Notes under the pieces: model-generated
Seen by the model: the letters and a program-made list of their open reading frames with translations, nothing else
Database searches by the model: none
Told to the model about the DNA's origin: nothing
In this document: positions 1-8,747 of the stretch, in pieces
Layout: each line of letters starts with the position of its first letter
Position numbering within the stretch: the stretch's first letter is position 1
DNA from: Rhodoferax sp.
Lineage (GTDB): Bacteria; Pseudomonadota; Gammaproteobacteria; Burkholderiales; Burkholderiaceae_C
DNA length: 60,383 nucleotides
Reading direction: 5' to 3'
Assembly: GCA_018063505.1 (NCBI GenBank)
Contig: JAGPBF010000004.1
Location: 1-60,383, forward strand
Program-made: the position numbers and the translations under genes

Positions 1-1573
1 CCCGTGCCGCCAGTTCGGCAATCATGGTTTCGCATCGCAAACGCCAGTCTGTGCTCTGGAACAACACGATGAAATCGTCGCCACCGACATGGCCGACGAA
101 ATCACGCTGGGTATCGCAATGCGACAACACGATACCCGCCAGCAGGCGGATCATCTCGTCGCCGCGCCAATAGCCATACTGGTCGTTGAATGGTTTGAAA
201 TTATTCAGGTCGGCATAACACGCGACGAACTCGCCACCACTGGCAAGCAGGCGCACGATGTGCTGACTGATCGGCACATTGCCGGGCAGGAAGGTCAGCG
301 GATTGGCATGGCGGGCGGCCTCGATGCGGGTCTCGGTGACCGAACGGACCAGCTGGTCTGCGGTGGCCAGTCCGGCATAGCGGCCATTCTCCGTCACGAT
401 GAATCCATCGGCAAGGTAGCGTTGATCTTCCGAAGTCAGAATACCGATCAGCTCGTCGACATTGTGGTCCCGCTCTATCAGTCGGGGCTGACCATTGGCA
501 TGCATCAGGCACGATTTCTTGCCCCAGATCTCGCGAAAATACAACTTGCTGTAGTCATTCAAGAAGTGCGAGCGATTGATGATCGCCACGGGCCGGTGTG
601 CGTCGACCACGGCGATGGCATGCAAAGACTCCTCGCGCAGAAAAATCACCGCCAGCTCGTCATTGGTGGTGCTCACCCCGGCGCATGGCGCATGGAGCAC
701 AGACAGCGGCCGCAGATGGCCACGTTGCGGCGTGCGGGCCAACTCGGGGAACACCGACACCCTGCGGTCCTCCAACAACGCCGTCGCGTCATGCGCAATC
801 TGCAGAACAGGGTCCGGCGCCGGGCGCCCCAGCACGTAGCCCTGTCCATAAGGGATTCCGAGATCGCGTAATACGCGCAAGTCCTCCAGCGTCTCTATGC
901 CTTCGGCGATCAGCGCGGTCTGGAACGTGGTGGCGATCTGCTGCAGCGCCTCGATCGTCTTGAGCTTGTCGGCATGCCGACTGAGGTCCTTCGTGAAGTA
1001 CTTGTCGATCTTGACAAACTCCGGCTTGATCTGCGACCAAAGCCGCAAGCTCGAACGACCATCGCCGAAATCGTCGAGTGCCAGCGACACGCCGGCCGTG
1101 CGGATGTCCTCGACCACGCGCGCCAGCCGGTCCATATCGGCAACCCGCTCGTGTTCGGTGATCTCGAGCACCAGCATGCGCGGCACCACCCCCAGCGCAT
1201 GCACCAGGTCCAGCAATGCGCCGCGTCCGCATGAGCGCAGCAGTTGCACCAGGACCCTCGCGCTGACGTTGACGAATAGCCGGCCAGGATCACGCGACTC
1301 GCCGGCCTGGTAGATCGCCGCCAGGGCGCTGACCGATTCGAACTCGAAGTCCAGCCGCTCCTGGGCAGCGGCCTTGAGCAAGGCCACTGGTGCATGCATC
1401 GGCGAATCCAGTGGGCCGCGGATCAGCGCCTCGTGCGCGAAGATCGCGCCGGTTGTCAGTGAAGCGATAGGCTGGTAGACCGGGCTCAGCGCCGCCGCAC
1501 GCAACAGCCGCGCCAACGGGCCCTCGCCACGCTGCGCCCGGCGTGACAATCGGGTCAGCGGATGCTGTTGCAT
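1..1573 (-). CDS. EAL-CBS-GGDEF cyclic-di-GMP signalling protein, C-terminus cut by window edge
   Basis: The protein reads from an ATG at 1573 to the window edge, about 524 codons without a stop, so its C-terminus is missing. The EAL phosphodiesterase domain comes first (about residues 20-270): HEALIRG, FVNVSA, EITEHE, DDFGDG, VKIDK, AEGIE and a final YGQGYVLGRP are all present, so the metal and substrate residues look intact. A CBS-pair region follows (about 280-410), then ARHANPLTFLPGN and a GGDEF-type domain whose signature reads GGDDF. The EAL half therefore looks competent for c-di-GMP hydrolysis. The GGDDF variant may still cyclise GTP or only bind it; this cannot be told from sequence. 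No transmembrane segment is seen, so it is probably cytosolic with the CBS pair as a possible nucleotide sensor. It is the last gene of a minus-strand run, separated from the GTPase gene by about 230 bp. Confidence 0.9.
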   Translation of the reverse strand, partial: MQQHPLTRLSRRAQRGEGPLARLLRAAALSPVYQPIASLTTGAIFAHEALIRGPLDSPMHAPVALLKAAAQERLDFEFESVSALAAIYQAGESRDPGRLFVNVSARVLVQLLRSCGRGALLDLVHALGVVPRMLVLEITEHERVADMDRLARVVEDIRTAGVSLALDDFGDGRSSLRLWSQIKPEFVKIDKYFTKDLSRHADKLKTIEALQQIATTFQTALIAEGIETLEDLRVLRDLGIPYGQGYVLGRPAPDPVLQIAHDATALLEDRRVSVFPELARTPQRGHLRPLSVLHAPCAGVSTTNDELAVIFLREESLHAIAVVDAHRPVAIINRSHFLNDYSKLYFREIWGKKSCLMHANGQPRLIERDHNVDELIGILTSEDQRYLADGFIVTENGRYAGLATADQLVRSVTETRIEAARHANPLTFLPGNVPISQHIVRLLASGGEFVACYADLNNFKPFNDQYGYWRGDEMIRLLAGIVLSHCDTQRDFVGHVGGDDFIVLFQSTDWRLRCETMIAELAAR

Positions 1574-1803
1574 GCGCCTGGCAAATCCCGAAGCAATGCC
1601 TGTTTCAAATGCCAAATGCGCCTCCGGCTACTGTGGTTCCTGTCCAGGAGCTGGCCCGAACAGGTCAATGAACAGCAATCGTATGACGAAGATATGTCGC
1701 ATTGATGACGGATCGTCACCTTCCGTCCAGTCCCGTGGACCGAACCGTCGCTCGGCATATCGGCGCCTCGGGAAGTTGCAGGCAATTCAAGCTGCGACCA
1801 GAG

Positions 1804-3285
1804 TCATCGGTGGTCGTTCGATTCGACATGCAAACTTTGCAACGCTCCCGGATACAGGTCATCGAATGCCGCGCGCGACAAATCGGTCATGGCCGCCGTC
1901 AACGCCCGTGCGATGGCATCGACGTCCGGTGCCGCCTCGCGCAGTTCCCAGATCTGCTCCAGCGCGTCGGCATGCTCGGAGACGATTCGAACGACCAGTT
2001 CGATCCAGAACTCCGGATAACTGCGTTGATGCCATTCGCCGCGTCCGCGCCCGTAGTGCGCCACTGCGAGGTAGCGCAACACCGTGGTGCGAACCTGCTG
2101 CTGCAGGAACGCCGTATCCCAACGGATCAGCGTCTGCGACTTGTGGCGCAAGGTGTTGAAGCCGCGCGCGAGACCGGCACCGCCAAAGGCACCCAACACC
2201 GCACCAGTGAGCATGCCGGCACCCAGCGACAAGCCGCCGGTGGCAATATCTGCGGCCACACCTGTCAGCGCACCGGATACCGCGCCGCCCATCAGCGCGG
2301 CCTTGCCTTCGTTGAGCGGCGCGTCGACCCGCACATCGCGCTCGACCTGTTCGATGACCTCGGCCGCGGCCTTGCCTTCGAGCCCATGAATGGCGATCAG
2401 TTGCTGCATGCCTGACTGCAACCCCAGTTGCAGGCGCGAGGCCATGGCGGTGATGGCCTTGACCTGGGTTCCGCCTTCCTTGTCGCCGGCCAGACCCGCC
2501 AGTCGCAAGGCCTTCTCGCGCAGGCTGCTGGCGGGCAGCGGTTCGCTGTCCACCGCGGCCCGTGCCAGCGGCATCGCCAGCGCCTGCATCGCCTGTGCGA
2601 ACTGAGACATGCGCCGCGCCTGCCAGGCCTGGCTCAGGCGCAAGAACGCGGGCTTCTGCGCCCCGTCCAGCACGGCTGCCACGCTGTCAAACAGCGCGAA
2701 CTCCTGCACCCAGCACCTTGCGAACGCGTCCAGCGCCAGCACCGCATGCACCTGTGGCCATTGGCGCAGGGCTTCGCGCCACTGGCGCTCGGCCTGCGCC
2801 TCCTGCTCGCGCGGCCGGCGCGGACCGGTCTGGTTCAGCAACACGATCACCGGCTTGCCGATCCACTCCAGCACCGACAGCTCGGGCGCCAGATACCCGG
2901 CGTCCTGCGGCTCCTCGGCGGCATTGACGAGGTACAACACCACGTCGGCCTGGTCGCGGGTATTGCGCACGGCGGACTGGTTGAGCCAGAAGGTCTGGTC
3001 GCTGAACCGGTCCCAGACCTGGGTCATGAACCAGCCGATCGGATTGCCCTGCTGGCGCAGCCGCTTGACCAGCCGCGCACTGTCGCCAAAACCCGGTGTA
3101 TCCCACAACACCAGCGCGTCACCTTGTGGCGTGTCGATCAGCGGATACGCGGTAGCTTCCAGCGTCACATGTGCAGCGTCGCGTACCTCCCCAACCGTCT
3201 GCGACAACAAGGTGCGCGCCAAGGTGGTCTTGCCGGCATTGGTGTGCGAGATCAACGACAGGGAAATACGGGATGGGTCCATCAT
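1804..3285 (-). CDS. DUF3482-type GTPase, partner of the upstream DUF2868 protein
   Basis: This 493-residue protein has a Ras-like G domain at its N-terminus. The P-loop is SHTNAGKTTLART (about residues 13-25) and the G3 motif is WDTPGFGD (about 61-68). The G4 position reads LLNQTG instead of the usual NKxD, so guanine specificity is unproven. The C-terminal half has a glycine/alanine-rich stretch (GGAVSGALTGVAADIATGG and following) that could be membrane-associated, as in other GTPases with a hydrophobic helical hairpin. The start is ATG 3285, doubled with a second ATG, and overlaps the stop of the upstream gene by 4 bp, so the two are translationally coupled. I recognise the pair as the DUF3482/DUF2868 association of beta- and gammaproteobacteria. 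Its function is unknown to me. Confidence 0.85.
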   Translation of the reverse strand: MMDPSRISLSLISHTNAGKTTLARTLLSQTVGEVRDAAHVTLEATAYPLIDTPQGDALVLWDTPGFGDSARLVKRLRQQGNPIGWFMTQVWDRFSDQTFWLNQSAVRNTRDQADVVLYLVNAAEEPQDAGYLAPELSVLEWIGKPVIVLLNQTGPRRPREQEAQAERQWREALRQWPQVHAVLALDAFARCWVQEFALFDSVAAVLDGAQKPAFLRLSQAWQARRMSQFAQAMQALAMPLARAAVDSEPLPASSLREKALRLAGLAGDKEGGTQVKAITAMASRLQLGLQSGMQQLIAIHGLEGKAAAEVIEQVERDVRVDAPLNEGKAALMGGAVSGALTGVAADIATGGLSLGAGMLTGAVLGAFGGAGLARGFNTLRHKSQTLIRWDTAFLQQQVRTTVLRYLAVAHYGRGRGEWHQRSYPEFWIELVVRIVSEHADALEQIWELREAAPDVDAIARALTAAMTDLSRAAFDDLYPGALQSLHVESNDHR

Positions 3286-4742
3286 CGGTCCGGTCGAAAA
3301 AGTGCCGCATCGAGCGCGGCATCGGCCGTTGCGGGATCGGGTTGCGCGAGGTTCACGAACGCTGGCGTGACCCGAACCGTCGCGAGCAGCTCGCGCCAGG
3401 CGTTGCGGCGTTGTTCCAGGCGCTGAGGGTCATCGCCGGCGCGCTCGGCAAAGCTGGTTTCATCGACCACGACCAGCAGCGGCTCGGCGCTGCCGGACTG
3501 CTGCACCACGGTCCGGGCGAAAGCCCCATGGGTTTCGCGTTCAGGCGTCGCGGCCATGTTGAACAACAACACCCGGGTCCCGGGCCGCGACGTCCAGTCG
3601 GGTGGCTCGGCCGTTGCATCTTCGCCATAAGGCACCGGCGGCGCAGCGTGCACCGACACGCCACCACCGAGCAGGCGCTGCAACAGCGCCTGCAGACCGG
3701 CGATAACGCGCTCACCCGGCGTATAGGCATACGGCAACACGACCGCATGGTTGGGCGCGACGTGAAAGCCGCGCAACATGCGGCGGAAATACGCGCTCTC
3801 CAGCGGCAGCGCAAAGCTGCGCGCAAGACGCACTTCACGCCACGCGGCGAACACCGTCAACAGCAGGCGCGGCAGCACCACCAGCGCCAGCAGACTGAGC
3901 GCCATCAGGTGCAGCCATGACGCTGCAATCTCCGAACCCGGTGCCCGGATCGCAGCGACACGGGCCAGATCGGGCAAGGGCAGCTGGCCCAGCCACGCGC
4001 CTGGCGCCAGCACCACCTGCAGCAGTGCATGCACGCTTGCGGGCTCCAGAAATGTGCTCTCCCAGGTGGCGCGGTACTCCAGCGCCAGGCCGCGCAGATA
4101 CATGCCGGCAATGACACCCAGTGCAAAGATGGCCGCAGCCAGATGCAGCAGCCGCGTGGCACGTGCCTGGTATAGCGGCGCTGCGATGCGAGCCCATGCG
4201 GCAGCAATGGCCGTCAGCCATGGACCTGGCGGTGTCGCGCTGCGGCGACCACCTCGGCGGTGCCAACCCGCCCCGATGGACGTGACCGCGGACTGCAACA
4301 GATCCGGCATCTGCAGTCGGCCCCATCGCAACAAGGGGCCGAGCATCAAGAACAGATAGACCAGCAGATTCCAAACCAGCAGCAACAACACCGGCGGCGC
4401 CAGCACATTGATGCGGTGCGTGTCGCCAATACGATCGGCCAGCAAACCCACGACGAAGGCCACCAGCAGTACCGCTGTTCCGACCCAGGGCCGCCACTGC
4501 ATGGCGCGCAGCCCTTGGCCCAGCGCAGGAAAATTCTCTTGCAGACGCTCCAGAGCCAGACGCGCGCGTTCGGCCACAAACAATTCGGGTGGCGCGGATT
4601 CGCCCACCACGGCAGCCGCCCCCTGGCTGGCCCAGGCACGATCGGCGTCGGTCCAATACCTGCCGGCGCGGTCTGCCGTTTCTACCACTTGCACGGCAGC
4701 CACCACCAGCGCTTGCGCTTCATTGATACTGCGCGCCGTCAT
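3282..4742 (-). CDS. DUF2868-type membrane protein
   Basis: About 486 residues from ATG 4742 (MTARSINEAQ). A longer reading to 4826 adds a Pro/Arg-rich stretch that looks non-coding. Hydrophobic segments follow a soluble N-terminal region of about 90 residues: VGTAVLLVAFVVGLLADRI, a VLAPPVLLLLVWNLLVYL block, then LLHLAAAIFALGVIAGMYL and LMALSLLALVVLPRLLLTV, giving at least four predicted membrane spans. The C-terminal ~190 residues are soluble, with VVVDETSFAERA and a VLLFNMAATPERET stretch. Its stop codon overlaps the start of the GTPase gene (ATGA), which implies a stoichiometric complex: a membrane anchor or receptor with its GTPase. No catalytic motif is recognised. Confidence 0.82.
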   Translation of the reverse strand: MTARSINEAQALVVAAVQVVETADRAGRYWTDADRAWASQGAAAVVGESAPPELFVAERARLALERLQENFPALGQGLRAMQWRPWVGTAVLLVAFVVGLLADRIGDTHRINVLAPPVLLLLVWNLLVYLFLMLGPLLRWGRLQMPDLLQSAVTSIGAGWHRRGGRRSATPPGPWLTAIAAAWARIAAPLYQARATRLLHLAAAIFALGVIAGMYLRGLALEYRATWESTFLEPASVHALLQVVLAPGAWLGQLPLPDLARVAAIRAPGSEIAASWLHLMALSLLALVVLPRLLLTVFAAWREVRLARSFALPLESAYFRRMLRGFHVAPNHAVVLPYAYTPGERVIAGLQALLQRLLGGGVSVHAAPPVPYGEDATAEPPDWTSRPGTRVLLFNMAATPERETHGAFARTVVQQSGSAEPLLVVVDETSFAERAGDDPQRLEQRRNAWRELLATVRVTPAFVNLAQPDPATADAALDAALFRPDR

Positions 4743-4800
4743 CGGCACCGGGCTCCCGCCTGCTTCAGGACTTGCACGGCAAGGTCGATGCACAGAGGGC

Positions 4801-5493
4801 TCACGCCGGCTCCATGCCGTGGGCACGCTTGGTCACCGCTGCTGCGCTGGCCGACAGGAATGCCAGCAGCGCGCGCGCAGGTGCTGGTTGGGTGCTGCCG
4901 GCCGAGACGCCGCCGCAAAACACCGTGATGTACTGGATCTCGTCGGGCAAGGCGCCCAGAATCTCGATGCCGGGCACATGCATCAACTCGCTCAATTGCT
5001 GGAATCCAAGTTCCACCTCGCCACGGGCCACCAGGCTGGCCACCGCAATGCCGGGGGGTGCCTGCACGATCCGATCAGCCACCTGGTCCGCGATACCCCA
5101 GCGAACGAACAGCCGGGCCAGGTAGTCTCCGCTCGGTCCGGTCGAATAACCCAGCGTGCGCGCCGCCAGCACCGCCTTCATGACGGCGTCGCCTGAACCG
5201 ATCTCGGGCCGTGCCGCACCTGCACGCACCGCGATGCCGATACCCGAGCGCGCAATGTCGACCCGGCTGCCGGACTGCAACTTGCCATCGGCCATCAGCT
5301 TGTCGATCGCAGCGCTGGCCAGCACCACGACGTCGACCGCTTCGCCCGCCTGGACCCGGCGCGCCACGTCAACGCCACCGGCGCTCTCGAGCACGACCTT
5401 CTGTCCACAGTCCTGCCCGTAACGGGCCATCAGTTCGGACAAGACCTCGCGGGTCGCCATCGATGACATCATCCTGATCGGTTCAAGCCCCAT
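4801..5493 (-). CDS. ModA-like substrate-binding protein lacking a signal peptide
   Basis: 230 residues from ATG 5493, preceded by AAGGAG at good spacing. The N-terminus runs straight into a periplasmic-binding-protein type II fold (SSMATREVLSELMARYG, SAGGVDVARRVQAGEAVDVVVLA), which resembles molybdate/tungstate-binding ModA. Later blocks also fit that fold: STGPSGDYLARLF, APPGIAVASLVARGEVELGFQQLSE, GIEILGALPDEIQYITVF. There is no signal peptide or lipobox and no ABC permease or ATPase gene nearby, so it may be cytosolic and have a non-transport role such as ligand sensing or an enzymatic function. It lies 58 bp upstream of the DUF2868 gene on the same strand; a functional link is not shown. 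Confidence 0.75.
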   Translation of the reverse strand: MGLEPIRMMSSMATREVLSELMARYGQDCGQKVVLESAGGVDVARRVQAGEAVDVVVLASAAIDKLMADGKLQSGSRVDIARSGIGIAVRAGAARPEIGSGDAVMKAVLAARTLGYSTGPSGDYLARLFVRWGIADQVADRIVQAPPGIAVASLVARGEVELGFQQLSELMHVPGIEILGALPDEIQYITVFCGGVSAGSTQPAPARALLAFLSASAAAVTKRAHGMEPA

Positions 5494-5741
5494 GCGACGC
5501 TCCTTGATTCATTTCAATCTCGGGCCGGCCGCCGGCGCGAGTTCGTGACACCCCGGTCACTGCCGTGCACACCAGGCATGCACTGGCCGAAGGCCTGGCC
5601 GGATTATCGGCGGTGAAGACACCATAGCGGAACCCGGCGCCGATGGCGGACATCGGTGCACCGGCCCGGCCCTGACTGGTAAACCGGTGCAAAATGGTCC
5701 GGCATTTCCTGCGCCACATTTCATTGATCGGGATATCAGAC

Positions 5742-6638
5742 ATGCAACACATAGGATTCATCGGTGCCTCCGGACTCATGGGCCATGGCATCGCCAAGAA
5801 CCTGCTGGCCAAAGGGTTTGGCCTTTCACTCACCGTCCACCACAACCGCGAACGCGTGGCTGACCTGCTTGCCGCCGGTGCCAGGGAAGCCGCCGGACCA
5901 AAGACGCTTGGCCAGTGTGATGTGGTGATCCTGTGTGTCACCGGAACGCCCCAGGTCGAGCAATGCCTGCTCGGCGACGACGGGCTGCTCGCACATGCGA
6001 AGCCTGGCATGGTGATCATCGACACCTCGACCAGTGAACCGGAGTCGACACTGCGCCTGGGAGATCTCTGCGCCACGCGCGGAGTGACGCTGGTCGATGC
6101 ACCGCTGGCGCGTTCGGCACCCGAGGCCGAGCTGGGCAAGCTCAATACGATGGTGGGGGCATCGCCAGAAGTTTTTGCGCGTATCGAGCCCGTCTTCAAG
6201 GCCTATTGCGAGAACATCTTCCATGTGGGTGGTCCGAGCACCGGCCATACCATCAAGCTGCTGAACAACTTCGTCGCACAGGCCATCTGCACTGCCACTG
6301 CCGAGGCGTTCGCGGTCGGCGCAAAGGCCGGTGCCGACCTGCGCCAGCTGGTCAAGGTCATTTCAGCCGGTGGTGTCAATTCCGGCCTGTTCCAGGCGAT
6401 GGCCAAGACACTCGACGGTGATTTCACCGGCCTGACCTTCGAGCTCGACAATGCCCGCAAGGACGTGCGTTATTACGGGCATCTGGCCGAGATGGTGGTC
6501 GTGCCGGCCCCGGTAGGACAAGCCGTGCACCAGAGCCTGGCGATCGCCTCGTCGCTGGGCCATGGCGCCAAGTACGTGCCGGCCTTGGTGACTGCGCAGG
6601 AACAGCTTACGGGCGCGCGGATCGCACCGATCGGCTGA
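5742..6638 (+). CDS. 3-hydroxyisobutyrate dehydrogenase-family NAD(P) oxidoreductase
   Basis: 298 residues from ATG 5742 (MQHIGFIG); an in-frame start at 5694 is rejected because it adds residues before the Rossmann strand. The cofactor loop is GASGLMGHGIAKNL, a variant of the family's GLGxMGxxM. Further family blocks are DVVILCVTGT, a DTST turn, LVDAPLARS at the substrate-binding position and GHTIKLLNNF, whose lysine is the expected catalytic residue. Family members reduce or oxidise beta-hydroxy acids such as 3-hydroxyisobutyrate, tartronate semialdehyde or succinic semialdehyde; the specificity here is not resolved. It is transcribed alone, divergently from the ModA-like gene across 248 bp and convergently with the GNAT gene. 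Confidence 0.85.
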   Translation: MQHIGFIGASGLMGHGIAKNLLAKGFGLSLTVHHNRERVADLLAAGAREAAGPKTLGQCDVVILCVTGTPQVEQCLLGDDGLLAHAKPGMVIIDTSTSEPESTLRLGDLCATRGVTLVDAPLARSAPEAELGKLNTMVGASPEVFARIEPVFKAYCENIFHVGGPSTGHTIKLLNNFVAQAICTATAEAFAVGAKAGADLRQLVKVISAGGVNSGLFQAMAKTLDGDFTGLTFELDNARKDVRYYGHLAEMVVVPAPVGQAVHQSLAIASSLGHGAKYVPALVTAQEQLTGARIAPIG

Positions 6639-6718
6639 ACCCGGGGCACCCCAAAGGCGCGCGCAATCCTGCCCCGATGGGGGGCTTACAGCCCGTGCGC
6701 AGCGCCCCGATCAGCGCT

Positions 6719-7234
6719 TCAGCGCAACCACTTCTGCAGAAACTGGGCATTGCCCAGCGCCGGATCGAGCTGGTACGACGCAAAACCGATGCGTTCGTAC
6801 AGCCGGCCGGCACTGGTATTGCCAGACAAGACCTCGAGTGTCATCTTGCAGGCGCCGCGTTCACGCGCGATCTGTTCGGCCAATGCCAGCATACGCTCGC
6901 CAATCCGCTGGCCGCGGTGGCTGGCAGCAACTGCGACGTCATGCACGTTTACCAGTGGCTGGCAGGCGAAGCTGGAGAAGCCTTCGATGCAATTGACCAG
7001 GCCCACCACCTGTGCCCCGTCAAACGCCAGCACACTGAAAGCCTGTGGCCGCGCAGCAAGCGCCGCAACCAGATGGCCGCGGGTGAAATCTGTCAGCGCG
7101 TGGCCTCCGCCTGCCGGATCGCGTGCATAAGCGTCGAGCATATCGACCAGCGCGCGGCCATGCTCCGCGTTGCCATAATCAGCCCGCACGATCTGCACCG
7201 AATCCATCGGGGTCGCCGATTCCGGCATCGTCAT
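6719..7234 (-). CDS. GNAT-family N-acetyltransferase
   Basis: 171 residues. The acetyl-CoA-binding motif A is present as [20 protein letters not shown], followed by the typical C-terminal [19 protein letters not shown] block of the GNAT fold. The substrate is unknown; the overall form is like small-molecule or amino-terminal acetyltransferases. The start ATG 7234 overlaps the glmM stop codon by 4 bp, so it is co-translated with glmM. Because GlmM makes glucosamine-1-phosphate, an amine, a cell-wall precursor could be suggested as substrate, but only the gene order supports this. Confidence 0.85.
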   Translation of the reverse strand: MTMPESATPMDSVQIVRADYGNAEHGRALVDMLDAYARDPAGGGHALTDFTRGHLVAALAARPQAFSVLAFDGAQVVGLVNCIEGFSSFACQPLVNVHDVAVAASHRGQRIGERMLALAEQIARERGACKMTLEVLSGNTSAGRLYERIGFASYQLDPALGNAQFLQKWLR

Positions 7235-8562
7235 GGGTTCACCGCCAGTGCCAGTCGCTCCGCACAGGCCTGTGCCTGCGCCGGGTCGCGCGCCTCGACC
7301 ATGACCCGCAGCAGCGGTTCGGTGCCGCTGGCACGGATCAACACCCTGCCGGTGTCACCGAGTTCGTCGGTCACCGCCTGTGTCTCCTGTGCCAGACGGG
7401 TATTGGACTTCCAGTCCTGACCAGCCAACATGCGCACGTTGATCAGCACCTGCGGGAACAGATGCAGGTCGGCCAGCAGCTGTGCCGGTCCACGGCCATT
7501 GCGCACACAGGCCTGAAGTACCTGCAAGGCCGAAATCAGCCCGTCACCGGTCGTGTGTTTGTCCAGCGCCAGCAGGTGGCCGGAGCCTTCTCCGCCCAGA
7601 ATCCAGTGGTTCTTCTCGAGCTCTTCGAGCACGTAGCGGTCACCCACGCGGGCACGCACGAAAGTCACGCCACGGGCCTTCAGCGCCACTTCCACCGCCA
7701 TGTTCGTCATCAGCGTACCGACAACACCGGGCACGTGCTCGTCGCGGCCCAGGCGGTCATCGGCCAGCAGGTACAACAATTCGTCGCCGTTGAACAGGCG
7801 CCCTTGCGCGTCCACCAGCAACAAGCGGTCGGCATCGCCGTCCAGGGCCACGCCAAAATCGGCCTTGTGCCTGCGCACCGCCTCCACCAGCGCCTGCGGA
7901 TGGGTGGCGCCCACTTCGTGGTTGATGTTCAGGCCATCGGGGGCGCAGCCGATGGCTACCACCTCGGCGCCCAGTTCATGGAACACCATCGGTGCGATCT
8001 GATAAGCCGCGCCATGCGCACCGTCGACGACGATCTTGACGCCACGCAGCGTCAGGTCTGATGAGAAGGTGCTCTTGCAGAACTCGACATAACGCCCGGC
8101 CGCATCGTCCAGGCGACGGGTCTTGCCCAGCGACGCGGAATCGACCCAGACCGGGTCTTCCATCAATGTGGCTTCGACCGCAGCCTCCCAGGCATCAGGC
8201 AACTTGGCACCCTGCGCGCTGAAGAACTTGATGCCGTTGTCCGGAAACGGATTGTGGCTGGCGCTGATCACCACACCGAGCGAGGCACGCTGGGCCCGCG
8301 TCAGATAGGCCACACCGGGTGTTGGCAGTGGCCCGAGCAGCACCACGTCGACACCGGCCGAATTGAAGCCGCTCTCGAGTGCGCTTTCGAGCATGTAGCC
8401 GGAAATGCGGGTGTCCTTGCCGATCAGCACGACCGGGCGTTCCTCCGATCGCTTGAGCACGCGGCCGACCGCATGCGCCAGGCGCAACACGAAGTCCGGT
8501 GTGATTGGCGGGGTTCCCACCGTGCCGCGAATGCCATCGGTACCAAAATATTTGCGTGTCAT
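7231..8562 (-). CDS. glmM: Phosphoglucosamine mutase
   Basis: 443 residues, the normal length for GlmM, which interconverts glucosamine-6-phosphate and glucosamine-1-phosphate on the route to UDP-GlcNAc for peptidoglycan and lipid A. The protein begins [10 protein letters not shown]. The phosphoserine loop is [16 protein letters not shown] with Ser102 as the phosphorylated residue, the metal loop is DGDADR, the sugar-binding motif is GGEGSGH and the phosphate-binding loop [15 protein letters not shown] is at the C-terminus. The start is ATG 8562. In related genomes folP-glmM is a tight pair; here the 185-bp gap to folP contains a repeat cluster. Confidence 0.97.
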   Translation of the reverse strand: MTRKYFGTDGIRGTVGTPPITPDFVLRLAHAVGRVLKRSEERPVVLIGKDTRISGYMLESALESGFNSAGVDVVLLGPLPTPGVAYLTRAQRASLGVVISASHNPFPDNGIKFFSAQGAKLPDAWEAAVEATLMEDPVWVDSASLGKTRRLDDAAGRYVEFCKSTFSSDLTLRGVKIVVDGAHGAAYQIAPMVFHELGAEVVAIGCAPDGLNINHEVGATHPQALVEAVRRHKADFGVALDGDADRLLLVDAQGRLFNGDELLYLLADDRLGRDEHVPGVVGTLMTNMAVEVALKARGVTFVRARVGDRYVLEELEKNHWILGGEGSGHLLALDKHTTGDGLISALQVLQACVRNGRGPAQLLADLHLFPQVLINVRMLAGQDWKSNTRLAQETQAVTDELGDTGRVLIRASGTEPLLRVMVEARDPAQAQACAERLALAVNP

Positions 8563-8584
8563 TGTCTTTGTTTTCCTTCCCGCG

Positions 8585-8670
8585 GGGATACAGGGGTCGG
8601 GATACAGGGTCTGACCCCGATTTTCCCAGGGTCAGACCTCGATTTTCCCGATTTCCTGACCCCGATCTTC
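8585..8670. repeat. Cluster of short direct and inverted repeats between folP and glmM
   Basis: GGGATACAGGG occurs at 8585-8595 and again at 8599-8609. Next, TGACCCCGATTTTC (8612-8625) recurs in degenerate form at 8634-8647 and 8657-8670, a spacing of 22-23 bp. An inverted repeat, GGTCTGACCC (8608-8617) with GGGTCAGACC (8629-8638), overlaps these and could form a 10-bp stem. Such GTCAGACC-type palindromes recall the scattered extragenic repeats of some betaproteobacteria. It lies in the untranslated stretch of the folP-glmM unit. Confidence 0.7.
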
Positions 8671-8747
8671 GTGTGAACTGTACTGAACTGCCTGGGCCAT
8701 ACGACCTGCTGTTTGTCGGCGTGTGCTGGATGACCCACTTGCTGCGA

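Noticed and set aside
6639-6718. GC-rich inverted segments between two convergent genes
   Set aside because: Short G/C runs that pair imperfectly and lack a T-run; not distinguishable from composition.
8612-8670. Possible small CRISPR array
   Set aside because: Only three degenerate copies 22-23 bp apart, no distinct spacers and no cas genes.
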